A stretch of DNA of 6,942 bases from Candidatus Schekmanbacteria bacterium (lineage in GTDB: Bacteria; Schekmanbacteria; GWA2-38-11; J061). Positions 1-6,942 of this stretch are shown here, in pieces; the first letter of the stretch is position 1, and every line of letters begins with the position of its first letter. The position numbers and the translations under genes are program-made. The notes below the pieces were generated by a model. The model searched no databases. It saw only the letters and a program-made list of their open reading frames with translations, and was not told the DNA's origin. The stretch is taken from assembly GCA_003695725.1 (NCBI GenBank), contig RFHX01000111.1, forward strand, positions 1-6,942, in the 5' to 3' direction.

Positions 1-101
1 CGCGTTATCGCACTCGTCAACGTCGTCTTACCATGATCTATATGTCCTATCGTACCTATGTTTACATGCGGCTTCGAACGATCAAATTTCTCCTTCGCCA
101 T
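1..101 (-). CDS. tuf: Elongation factor Tu, N-terminal fragment (gene continues past the window edge)
   Basis: EF-Tu is the cytoplasmic GTPase that brings aminoacyl-tRNA to the ribosomal A site. Only the first 33 codons are present. The translation begins [20 protein letters not shown], the standard EF-Tu N terminus, followed by the P-loop (G1) motif GHIDHGKT at residues 19-26. Isoleucine replaces the more common valine in GHVDHGKT, a conservative change. The start at 101 is supported by a GGAGG at 114-110 placed 8 bases upstream. Its position directly after fusA is the classic str operon order; rpsJ and the S10 operon often follow tuf, but that lies outside this window. Whether the genome has a second tuf copy cannot be seen. 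Identity is near certain; the fragment is cut by the window edge and is not a pseudogene as far as can be seen. Confidence 0.97.
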   Translation of the reverse strand, partial: MAKEKFDRSKPHVNIGTIGHIDHGKTTLTSAIT

Positions 102-109
102 CTCTTATT

Positions 110-114
110 CCTCC
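110..114 (-). promoter_or_regulatory. Strong Shine-Dalgarno of tuf
   Basis: A perfect GGAGG (GGAGGA including position 109) sits 8 bases before the tuf ATG and fixes the start codon. It follows a stretch of nearly pure A and T (positions 115-139), which should be unstructured and favour ribosome loading. This fits a gene whose product is needed in excess over EF-G. The site itself is seen directly; the effect on expression is inferred. Confidence 0.85.
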
Positions 115-159
115 ATAATTATTTATTTTATTATTTTCAGCATTGTATTATTAAAAAAG

Positions 160-2256
160 CTAAATAGCCCTTTGCAGACCGCCTACCTTTGAAATAAGAG
201 ATTCAGAAATATTTTGCGGAACCTCTTTATAAAAAGCAAATTGCATCGTATATGTTGCACGCCCTTGTGTCTTTGACCTCAATGCAGTTGCATATCCAAA
301 CATCTCTGCAAGCGGAACTTGCGCTTTTATGACCTGTGACCCTGCTCTTGGCTCCATTCCGAGAATTTCACCTCTTCTTGAATTTAAATCACCAATAACA
401 TCACCCACATATTCATCTGGAAGCACAACCTCAACAGCCATCACCGGTTCAAGAAGGACAGGCTTGCATTTATTAAATACTTCCTTGAAAGCCATAGAAG
501 CAGCAATTTTGAAAGCCATTTCTGATGAATCAACTTCATGATATGAACCATCGAGCAAAACAGCTTTAACATCTATTACGGGATAGCCTGCAAGAATGCC
601 GCATTCCATTGCTTCTTTTATTCCATTTTGAACTGCTGGAATATATTCCTTAGGGATTACACCACCCACAATCTGGCTCTCAAACTCAAAACCTGAACCT
701 GGTTTCAATGGTTCAAGCCGAATTTTTACATGACCATATTGGCCTCTTCCACCGCTTTGTCTCACATATCTTGCCTCTCCCTCTCCGGCTTTCTTTATTG
801 TTTCCTTATATGAAACATTTGGCTTTCCTACATTTGCACCAACATTAAACTCTCTCAATAATCTGTCTGTAACAATCTCCAGATGAAGTTCGCCCATTCC
901 CGAAATTATTGTTTGTCCAGTTTCATCATTTCTGGAAACCTTGAAAGAAGGATCTTCCTGCATAAGTTTAGTAAGAGAAAGAGCAAGCTTTTCTTCATCT
1001 GCTTTTGTTTTAGGCTCAATTGCCACTGAGATAACGGGCTCTGGAAATTTAATCGACTCAAGCAAAACAGGATGATTTTCATCACAAAGAGTATCACCCG
1101 TAAATGTATGTTTTAGTCCTACTGCCGCTACTATATCGCCTGCATAGACTTCGCTAATTTCTTCCCTTTTATTTGCATGCATCTTTAGAAGCCGTCCGAT
1201 TCTCTCCTTTTTACCTTTAGATGAATTTAAAATTTGCGCACCTGACTTTAAACTTCCCGAATAAACTCTGAAAAAAGTAAGCTGTCCAACATATGGATCA
1301 GTCATTATCTTAAATGCAAGCGCTGTAAATGGTTTATTGTCGTCTGCGAAGATTTCTGTCGAACCGTTGCCATTCATTGGAACCGATTTAAAAGGCGGTA
1401 TATCTATTGGAGAAGGAAGATAATCGACAACTGCATCAAGTAATGGTTGAACTCCTTTGTTCTTAAATGCTGAACCACACAATACAGGAGTAATTTTATT
1501 CTCGACAGTAAGCCTTCTTATGACTTTTTTAAATTCCTCTTCCGAGGGGTCTATACCCTCAACATATTTTTCCATTATGCCGTCATCAAACTCGCCCAAT
1601 ATTTCAACAAGTTTTTCTCTTGCTTCAGCAATTGCTTCCTCACTTCCCTTCGGTACTTCATCAACGATATTCATTTCAAGGCCGAGTTTTTCTTCATCAA
1701 AATAAATCGATTTCATAGTGATTAGATCAAATACCCCTTCAAAGTTCTCTTCTGTGCCGATAGGATATTGTAAAAGAAGCGGTTTGGATTTTAGCCTTTC
1801 CTTTATCATTTTAAGGCATCTAAAAAGGTCAGCTCCGCTTCTATCCATTTTATTTACAAAAGCAATTCTCGGTACTCTATACTTATCTGCTTGCCTCCAC
1901 ACGGTTTCTGACTGAGGCTCAACGCCTCCAACGGCACAGAATACTGCAACAACTCCGTCAAGCACTCTCAAAGACCTTTCTACTTCAACGGTAAAATCGA
2001 CATGGCCCGGCGTATCGATGATATTGATTCTGTGGTTCTTCCAAAAACAGGTAGTTGCCGCTGAAGTAATCGTTATACCTCTTTCCTGTTCCTGCTCCAT
2101 CCAATCCATCGTAGCTGAGCCCTCATGGACTTCACCCATTCTGTAAAGAATACCGGTATAATATAGTATCCGCTCAGTCGTAGTTGTCTTACCGGCATCT
2201 ATATGTGCCATTATTCCTATATTACGTATCTTTTCTAAGGGAACAATTCTTGCCAT
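160..2256 (-). CDS. fusA: Elongation factor G, ribosomal translocase
   Basis: EF-G is the GTPase that moves tRNAs and mRNA through the ribosome after peptide bond formation and helps RRF recycle ribosomes. The product has 698 residues, normal for the family. The G domain shows AHIDAGKT (G1, 17-24), RGITITSA in switch I (59-66), DTPGHVDF (G3, 81-88) with the catalytic-type histidine H85, NKMD (G4, 135-138) and GSAFKNKG (G5, 261-268). Domains II and III follow, with FPEPVIS near 404-410 and [10 protein letters not shown] at 451-460. Domain IV has [10 protein letters not shown] (501-510) and the tip loop [10 protein letters not shown] (573-582) that reaches the decoding site. Domain V has [20 protein letters not shown] (612-631). 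The str operon position and intact switch and tip motifs argue for the main translocase rather than the EF-G2 paralogue. The ATG lies 6 bases after the rpsG stop, so the two are probably translationally coupled. Confidence 0.99.
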   Translation of the reverse strand: MARIVPLEKIRNIGIMAHIDAGKTTTTERILYYTGILYRMGEVHEGSATMDWMEQEQERGITITSAATTCFWKNHRINIIDTPGHVDFTVEVERSLRVLDGVVAVFCAVGGVEPQSETVWRQADKYRVPRIAFVNKMDRSGADLFRCLKMIKERLKSKPLLLQYPIGTEENFEGVFDLITMKSIYFDEEKLGLEMNIVDEVPKGSEEAIAEAREKLVEILGEFDDGIMEKYVEGIDPSEEEFKKVIRRLTVENKITPVLCGSAFKNKGVQPLLDAVVDYLPSPIDIPPFKSVPMNGNGSTEIFADDNKPFTALAFKIMTDPYVGQLTFFRVYSGSLKSGAQILNSSKGKKERIGRLLKMHANKREEISEVYAGDIVAAVGLKHTFTGDTLCDENHPVLLESIKFPEPVISVAIEPKTKADEEKLALSLTKLMQEDPSFKVSRNDETGQTIISGMGELHLEIVTDRLLREFNVGANVGKPNVSYKETIKKAGEGEARYVRQSGGRGQYGHVKIRLEPLKPGSGFEFESQIVGGVIPKEYIPAVQNGIKEAMECGILAGYPVIDVKAVLLDGSYHEVDSSEMAFKIAASMAFKEVFNKCKPVLLEPVMAVEVVLPDEYVGDVIGDLNSRRGEILGMEPRAGSQVIKAQVPLAEMFGYATALRSKTQGRATYTMQFAFYKEVPQNISESLISKVGGLQRAI

Positions 2257-2262
2257 TGTCGA

Positions 2263-2757
<495 letters not shown>

Positions 2758-3132
2758 CTATTTCGACTCTCTTTTAACACCGTATTTAGATCTTCCCTTC
2801 TTCCTATTGGAAACTCCTGCTGTATCCAAAGCACCACGAATAACATGATATCTCACACCTGGAAGGTCTTTAACTCTTCCGCCTCTTATCAATACAATAG
2901 AATGTTCCTGCAAATTATGTCCTTCACCCGGAATATAACAGGTAACCTCGTAGCCATTGGTAAGTCTGACTCTTGCCACCTTCCTTAACGCAGAATTTGG
3001 TTTCTTGGGTGTAGTTGTATAAACTCTCAAGCATACACCTCTTCTTTGTGGACAATTTGAAAGAGCAGGAGAATCAGATTTTTCCTTAATCTTTTTTCGT
3101 CCTTTTCTTATAAGTTGATTCAAAGTTGGCAT
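2758..3132 (-). CDS. rpsL: 30S ribosomal protein S12
   Basis: S12 sits at the 30S decoding centre and affects tRNA selection accuracy. The product has 124 residues, the same as E. coli S12 counted with its initiator methionine. The first decoding-site loop [13 protein letters not shown] (39-51) includes K43, and the second, [13 protein letters not shown], includes K88, D89 and P91. These are the positions (K42, K87, D88, P90 without the initiator Met) where streptomycin-resistance changes occur and where D88 is methylthiolated in E. coli. All carry the ordinary residues, so nothing in S12 suggests streptomycin resistance. The C terminus [11 protein letters not shown] is typical. The ATG at 3132 has AAAGG at 3143-3139, 6 bases away. 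The gene is first after the hairpin that follows rpoC and is close-packed with rpsG and fusA. Confidence 0.99.
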   Translation of the reverse strand: MPTLNQLIRKGRKKIKEKSDSPALSNCPQRRGVCLRVYTTTPKKPNSALRKVARVRLTNGYEVTCYIPGEGHNLQEHSIVLIRGGRVKDLPGVRYHVIRGALDTAGVSNRKKGRSKYGVKRESK

Positions 3133-3138
3133 AAAAAA

Positions 3139-3143
3139 CCTTT
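3139..3143 (-). promoter_or_regulatory. rpsL Shine-Dalgarno, partly in a small hairpin
   Basis: AAAGG (within AGAAAGG) lies 6 bases before the rpsL ATG. The GG is part of GGTT, which can pair with AACC just upstream to give a 4-base-pair stem with the loop AGAAA (positions 3137-3149), followed by six Us. The stem is short and AT-containing, so its effect is uncertain. The site supports the chosen S12 start. Confidence 0.6.
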
Positions 3144-3188
3144 CTGGTTAAGGGTTAATGTTTTAAGTTAAATTCAGACCTTACTTCC

Positions 3189-3248
3189 AAAAAATTGCTT
3201 GAAAGACTGCATTCTTTAGCTATGAAAAGTCTTTTTGTCAAGCAATTT
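3189..3248 (-). terminator. Intrinsic terminator or attenuator between rpoC and rpsL
   Basis: On the minus strand the 10-base arm AAATTGCTTG (3248-3239) pairs perfectly with CAAGCAATTT (3201-3192). Inside it, AAAGACT (3234-3228) pairs perfectly with AGTCTTT (3208-3202). A 4-base bulge separates the two helices on the 5' side, and a 19-base loop closes the structure. The 3' arm runs into six consecutive Us (3194-3189), as in a Rho-independent terminator. On the opposite strand no comparable T-run follows, so the element points in the direction of the operon. The stem is AT-rich and the loop is large, so termination is probably partial. The 5' arm covers the last three sense codons of rpoC and part of its TGA stop, so a terminating ribosome should cover that arm. 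The pairing is seen; function is inferred. Confidence 0.6.
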
Positions 3249-6200
3249 CTTCATCTAATGCAATTTTTACTTTCCTGTATGCATCGAGTCCTGTGCCTGC
3301 AGGAATCAGTTTCCCCATTATTACATTCTCTTTAAGCCCTGTGAGCTTGTCCACTTTGCCGTTTATAGCGGCTTCCGTAAGGATTCTCGTTGTTTCCTGA
3401 AAGGATGCCGCTGAAACAAAGCTTGTCGTAGATAAAGCCGCTTTCGTAATTCCAAGAAGGACAGGCTCCCAGTCTGCTGGCTTTTTCTTTTCACTTCTCA
3501 GCTTTTTGTTCACTTCTTCAACTTCGATTTTATCAACCTGCTGTCCTACGATATATTCTGAATCACCGGGGTCTTTTATTTTAACCTTTTTAAGCATCTG
3601 CCGCACTATTACTTCAATGTGCTTATCATTGATGTTAACACCCTGCAAGCGATATACTTCCTGCACTTGAGCTACCAAAAACTTCTGAAGTTCATGAGGT
3701 CCTTGAACCTTCAAAATATCATGGGGATTGGGCAAACCATCGACAAGTGCTTCTCCAGCTTTTATGAATTCTCCATCCTGTACAAGAATGTGCTTTCCTC
3801 GAGGAATCAAATACTCTTTTGCCTTACCTTTCTCAGGCCTTATAATTACCCTTCTCTGCCCTTTGACCATCTCTCGGGGAAGTTCAACAATTCCGTCAAT
3901 TTCACTTATTATTGCCTGCTCTTTTGGCTTTCTTGCCTCAAAAAGTTCATCTACACGAGGAAGACCTACAGTCATATCCTTTGTTTTTGTAGTCTCTCTC
4001 GGAATCTTTGCAATGATGTCGCCATGTTTAATGTAATCTCCTTCTTCAACTTCAATATATGCACCTGTCGGTAACTGATATCTTGCAACAGTTTTATTAT
4101 TCTCATCTTTGATTGATATACGGGGCTCTTTGCTTTCATCCTTATAGTCGACAACGTCTCTCATTGTATGGGCAGTAATTTCATCAACTTCCTGCTTGAT
4201 TGTTTGGCCTTCAATAATATCACCAAATTTTACTTTCCCATTTTTCTCTGAGATAATTACCTTGTTATGAGGATCCCATTCAAAAAGAATTTGTCCTGCT
4301 TCAACATCGTCACCGTCTTTAACTTTCATATGTGCACCATATTCAACTGGATAATTCCTCACCCTATTGTTGCCTTCATCTACAACTACAACTCCTTTCC
4401 TGCTTACAACAACTTCTTTGCCTTCCCTATTTTGATAAGTTTTAATATTCTTCAACTTTACCTTACCAGCGTTTTTTGCTTTTCTGCTTGACAAAGTACT
4501 TGCGCCGCTAACAGCTCCTCCAATGTGGAATGTTCTCATTGTCAACTGCGTTCCGGGTTCACCAATTGATTGTGCGGCAATTATACCTATTGGATCGCCA
4601 ATCTTAATACTCTCACCTGTAGCGAGATCCCTGCCGTAACATTTTACACAAGTCCCCTGTTTGGAATCACATGTTAAGATCGAACGAATCTTAACTCTGT
4701 CAATACCTGCATCTTCAATCAATTCCACTACTTCTTCATTTATCTCCTCATTGGCTTTTACTATTATTTCACCTGTTGTTGGATCTTTGATATCTTCCAA
4801 AGATGTTCTTCCAAGTATTCGATCCGATAACGGTTCAATAATTTCACCGCCCTCCATTAAGGCTTCTACTTCAATTCCGTCTATTGTTCCGCAGTCCTCT
4901 TCAGTAACCACCAAATCTTGAGCAACATCGACAAGCCTTCTTGTCAAATACCCTGAGTTGGCAGTTTTCAAAGCCGTATCTGCAAGTCCCTTTCTTGCTC
5001 CATGTGTGGAAATAAAATACTCTAAAACAGACAATCCTTCCTTGAAGTTCGATTGAATTGGCGTTTCAATAATCTCACCTGACGGCTTTGCCATCAAACC
5101 TCTCATTCCAGCAAGCTGACGTATCTGATTAGCGCTTCCGCGAGCTCCTGAATCCAACATCATATAAACCGGATTGAACTGCTCATTCGTAGCACTTTCG
5201 TCCTTTTTAAGTTTTTCATCTTCTTCCTGCAATTCCTTCAGGAGTTCTTCTGCCACACGGTCTGTTGTCTGCGACCATGTATCAACAACCTTGTTATAAC
5301 GCTCACCAGCTGTAATTATTCCTTCTTTGTACTCTTTATCGATTTTTACTACCTCATTAACAGCGCTCTCCAAGAGCTTTTGCTTTTGGCGAGGAATTTT
5401 TAAATCTGCAATTGAAAATGAAATTCCTGCCTTTGTGGCAAATGAGAATCCGAGCTCTTTAAGCTTGTCCAAAAAGACAACTGTCCTTCTCAATCCCACC
5501 GTCCTAAAGCACTTTTCAACAAGCTCGACAATATTTTTCTTTTTCATCTCCTTATCAACATATTCAAAGGGAATTTCAGAAGGCAAAATATCTGCCAACA
5601 AGAATCTACCGACTACAGATGAAACAGTATGCCCATTAACCTTTGTCTTCACAATGGCATGAATATCAACCTCACCCATATCATACGCCATTTTAAGCTC
5701 ATCGATGGAGGAAAATGCCATACCTTCTCCCTTTACCCCCTTCTTCTCCTTGCTCATATAATAAAGTCCCAAAACCATATCTTGGCTTGGTACGGCAAGA
5801 GGGTTCCCATGGGCAGGAGAAAGAATGTTCTGTGATGCCATCATCAAAACTCTTGCTTCCAACTGCGCTTCATTTGAAAGTGGCAGATGCACAGCCATTT
5901 GGTCTCCATCAAAGTCAGCATTATATGCAGCGCAAACAAGAGGATGAATGCTTATTGCTTTCCCTTCTGTCAAAACAGGGTCAAAGGCTTGTATCCCGAG
6001 TCTATGAAGGGTTGGAGCTCTGTTTAACAAAACGGGATGTTCCTTTATCACTTCATCAAGGATATCCCACACTTCCGGTTTCAGCCGTTCAACTTTCTTC
6101 TTTGCAGTTTTTATATTCCCCACAAGCCCTTTTTTCTCAAGCTTGTGATAAATGAAAGGTTTAAACAATTCAAGTGCCATCATTTTAGGAATTCCGCACT

Positions 6201-6942
6201 GATTGAGCTTCAACTCTGGGCCAACCACAATAACCGATCTTGCAGAATAATCGACGCGCTTACCAAGAAGATTTTGTCTAAAACGCCCCTGCTTTCCTTT
6301 CAACATATCACTTAGGGATTTAAGAGGCCTTTTATTCTGCCCCTTCAATGCACGGCCTCGTTTGCTATTGTCAAAGAGAGCATCCACTGCTTCCTGAAGC
6401 ATCCTTTTCTCATTTCTTATTATTACTTCAGGCGCCTCAAGCTCTCTCAATCTTTTCAAACGATTATTCCTATTTATAACACGCCTGTACAAATCATTAA
6501 GGTCTGAGGTTGCAAACCTTCCTCCCTGTAAAGGGACTAATGGCCTCAAATCTGGTGGAATTACTGGAATGACATCAAGAATCATCCATTCAGGCTTATT
6601 TCCGGATTTTCTAAAAGCTTCTACAATTTTGAGCCTTTTAAGTATAGTTCTTTTAGTTTGAACAGATTTTACAGTCTTGAATTGCGTTCGCAGTTCCTTT
6701 GCAAGTTCTTCAAGGTCAATCTGCATAAGCATCTTTTTGATTGCTTCTGCTCCTATGCCTGCCTCAAAATTCTCAGGCGGAGTGCAGCATTGCTGCCTAT
6801 ATTCTTCAACAGTTATGCCATGTTCCTTTATATGCTCTTCTATGAAATTACCATGAAGCTGCATCTCAAAACCGCACAATTGACATACCTCATAACCGGC
6901 TTCATTTATCCATCTGCCTTCCATTATAAGGTTATAGCGTTC
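3238..6942 (-). CDS. rpoC: DNA-directed RNA polymerase subunit beta' (5' end missing, continues past the window edge)
   Basis: Beta' forms the clamp and half of the catalytic cleft of RNA polymerase. 1234 codons plus the stop are present. The frame is open to the edge, and the ATG at 6924 has no SD and lies inside the gene, so it is not the start; residues are counted from it only for convenience. The missing part should be roughly 140 residues and include the first zinc site. Visible landmarks are [20 protein letters not shown] (107-126), KRVDYSARS (222-230), [15 protein letters not shown] (296-310), the Mg-binding NADFDGDQM with D337, D339 and D341, [17 protein letters not shown] (593-609), the bridge helix region about 624-664, the second zinc site C678, C752, C759, C762, and the trigger loop [20 protein letters not shown] (785-804). 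The C terminus [16 protein letters not shown] (1197-1212) is followed by a short acidic tail. Two insertions, an SI3 domain and a finger-like segment, are listed separately. Confidence 0.99.
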   Translation of the reverse strand, partial: ERYNLIMEGRWINEAGYEVCQLCGFEMQLHGNFIEEHIKEHGITVEEYRQQCCTPPENFEAGIGAEAIKKMLMQIDLEELAKELRTQFKTVKSVQTKRTILKRLKIVEAFRKSGNKPEWMILDVIPVIPPDLRPLVPLQGGRFATSDLNDLYRRVINRNNRLKRLRELEAPEVIIRNEKRMLQEAVDALFDNSKRGRALKGQNKRPLKSLSDMLKGKQGRFRQNLLGKRVDYSARSVIVVGPELKLNQCGIPKMMALELFKPFIYHKLEKKGLVGNIKTAKKKVERLKPEVWDILDEVIKEHPVLLNRAPTLHRLGIQAFDPVLTEGKAISIHPLVCAAYNADFDGDQMAVHLPLSNEAQLEARVLMMASQNILSPAHGNPLAVPSQDMVLGLYYMSKEKKGVKGEGMAFSSIDELKMAYDMGEVDIHAIVKTKVNGHTVSSVVGRFLLADILPSEIPFEYVDKEMKKKNIVELVEKCFRTVGLRRTVVFLDKLKELGFSFATKAGISFSIADLKIPRQKQKLLESAVNEVVKIDKEYKEGIITAGERYNKVVDTWSQTTDRVAEELLKELQEEDEKLKKDESATNEQFNPVYMMLDSGARGSANQIRQLAGMRGLMAKPSGEIIETPIQSNFKEGLSVLEYFISTHGARKGLADTALKTANSGYLTRRLVDVAQDLVVTEEDCGTIDGIEVEALMEGGEIIEPLSDRILGRTSLEDIKDPTTGEIIVKANEEINEEVVELIEDAGIDRVKIRSILTCDSKQGTCVKCYGRDLATGESIKIGDPIGIIAAQSIGEPGTQLTMRTFHIGGAVSGASTLSSRKAKNAGKVKLKNIKTYQNREGKEVVVSRKGVVVVDEGNNRVRNYPVEYGAHMKVKDGDDVEAGQILFEWDPHNKVIISEKNGKVKFGDIIEGQTIKQEVDEITAHTMRDVVDYKDESKEPRISIKDENNKTVARYQLPTGAYIEVEEGDYIKHGDIIAKIPRETTKTKDMTVGLPRVDELFEARKPKEQAIISEIDGIVELPREMVKGQRRVIIRPEKGKAKEYLIPRGKHILVQDGEFIKAGEALVDGLPNPHDILKVQGPHELQKFLVAQVQEVYRLQGVNINDKHIEVIVRQMLKKVKIKDPGDSEYIVGQQVDKIEVEEVNKKLRSEKKKPADWEPVLLGITKAALSTTSFVSAASFQETTRILTEAAINGKVDKLTGLKENVIMGKLIPAGTGLDAYRKVKIALDEEIA
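3991..4512 (-). other. SI3-type insertion in the beta' trigger loop (coding domain)
   Basis: Between the first half of the trigger loop (ending MRTFHIGGA, residue 804) and its second half ([18 protein letters not shown], from 981) lie about 175 residues. They read like the SI3 insertion of Gram-negative beta', which in E. coli spans roughly residues 943-1130 and is built of sandwich-barrel hybrid motifs. Recognisable pieces are [51 protein letters not shown] and [20 protein letters not shown]; the two 'V.DGD.V..G' style turns suggest repeated barrel units. SI3 is absent from Firmicutes and Actinobacteria, so this is the best hint in the window about lineage. The boundaries are approximate. 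Confidence 0.8.
6820..6924 (-). other. C2H2-like zinc-finger segment inserted in beta' (coding domain)
   Basis: Codons for residues 1-35 (counted from the ATG at 6924) contain C14-x2-C17-x13-H31-x3-H35, a C2H2 finger spacing, followed by GITVEEYR, which resembles the end of Ros/MucR-type fingers. Flanking sequence is normal beta': upstream ERYNLI matches the E. coli FESYVVI strand, and downstream TVEEYR...[10 protein letters not shown] matches TEEQYL...FDAKMGAEAI. From tyrosine to tyrosine there are 46 residues against 22 in E. coli, so about 24 extra residues are present. Thermus beta' carries its large non-conserved insertion at about this place. Two further cysteines (C46, C47) lie nearby. 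Zinc binding is inferred from spacing only. Confidence 0.55.

Noticed and set aside
142-147. TACAAT (minus strand) as a -10 element for a separate tuf promoter
   Set aside because: It matches 5 of 6 consensus bases, but no -35 hexamer lies 15-18 bases upstream, no extended -10 is present, and such hexamers are common by chance in an A/T-only spacer.
906-1097. Minus-strand 63-codon frame inside fusA
   Set aside because: It overlaps the conserved EF-G reading frame in another phase and has no independent support.
2905-3020. Possible streptomycin-resistance changes in S12
   Set aside because: Residues K43, K88 and P91 (with initiator Met counted) are the ordinary sensitive-type residues.
3202-3217. 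Small hairpin AAAGA...TCTTT in the rpoC-rpsL gap
   Set aside because: It has only 5 AT-rich base pairs and competes with the much longer pairing 3192-3248, which also explains the U-run.
3619-4074. Plus-strand open frame of 151 codons opposite rpoC
   Set aside because: It is antisense to the SI3 and C-terminal coding region of beta', is rich in Phe, Leu, Cys and Tyr as expected for an antisense frame, and matches nothing I recognise.
5715-6155. Plus-strand open frame of 146 codons opposite rpoC
   Set aside because: It lies fully antisense to highly conserved beta' sequence around the active site, has no ribosome binding site of note and a low-complexity, non-family-like translation; it is a shadow of rpoC.
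6907-6924. ATG at 6924 as the start of rpoC
   Set aside because: The frame is open to the window edge, there is no Shine-Dalgarno upstream, and the missing N-terminal part of beta' (about 140 residues with the first zinc site) must lie beyond position 6942.

Overview
This window is the middle of a bacterial str operon. All five genes lie on the minus strand and are transcribed from high to low coordinates: rpoC (RNA polymerase beta', 5' end outside the window), rpsL (ribosomal protein S12), rpsG (S7), fusA (EF-G) and the first 33 codons of tuf (EF-Tu). Gene identities rest on strongly conserved motifs and are not in doubt. No mobile element, tRNA, CRISPR array or foreign-looking gene is visible, and no gene-free stretch exceeds 105 bases.

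The host looks like a Gram-negative bacterium with an AT-leaning genome. The beta' subunit carries a large insertion in the trigger loop, of the SI3 type known from Proteobacteria and related phyla. There is no L7Ae-like gene between rpoC and rpsL, as there is in many Firmicutes. The motif style is compatible with a deltaproteobacterial, Nitrospirota-like or similar deep lineage, but the window does not settle the phylum.

Layout, in transcription order: rpoC occupies 6942 to 3238. A 105-base gap follows, holding a long hairpin with a U-run (likely terminator or attenuator, its first arm inside the last rpoC codons) and then a short SD-containing leader for rpsL. rpsL (3132-2758), rpsG (2736-2263) and fusA (2256-160) are packed with gaps of 21 and 6 bases, and the fusA ribosome binding site lies in the last codons of rpsG. 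A 57-base, almost pure A/T spacer leads to a strong SD and tuf. The products supply RNA polymerase, the 30S decoding centre and head, the translocase and the aminoacyl-tRNA carrier, so the cluster couples transcription and translation capacity.

The most unusual observation is at the high-coordinate end. The beta' chain appears to contain a small C2H2-type zinc-finger-like segment (C-x2-C-x13-H-x3-H, followed by HGITVEEYR as in Ros/MucR-type fingers), inserted between otherwise ordinary beta' sequences. The site corresponds to the place where Thermus beta' carries its large lineage-specific insertion. The second point of interest is the rpoC-rpsL hairpin that overlaps the rpoC stop codon.
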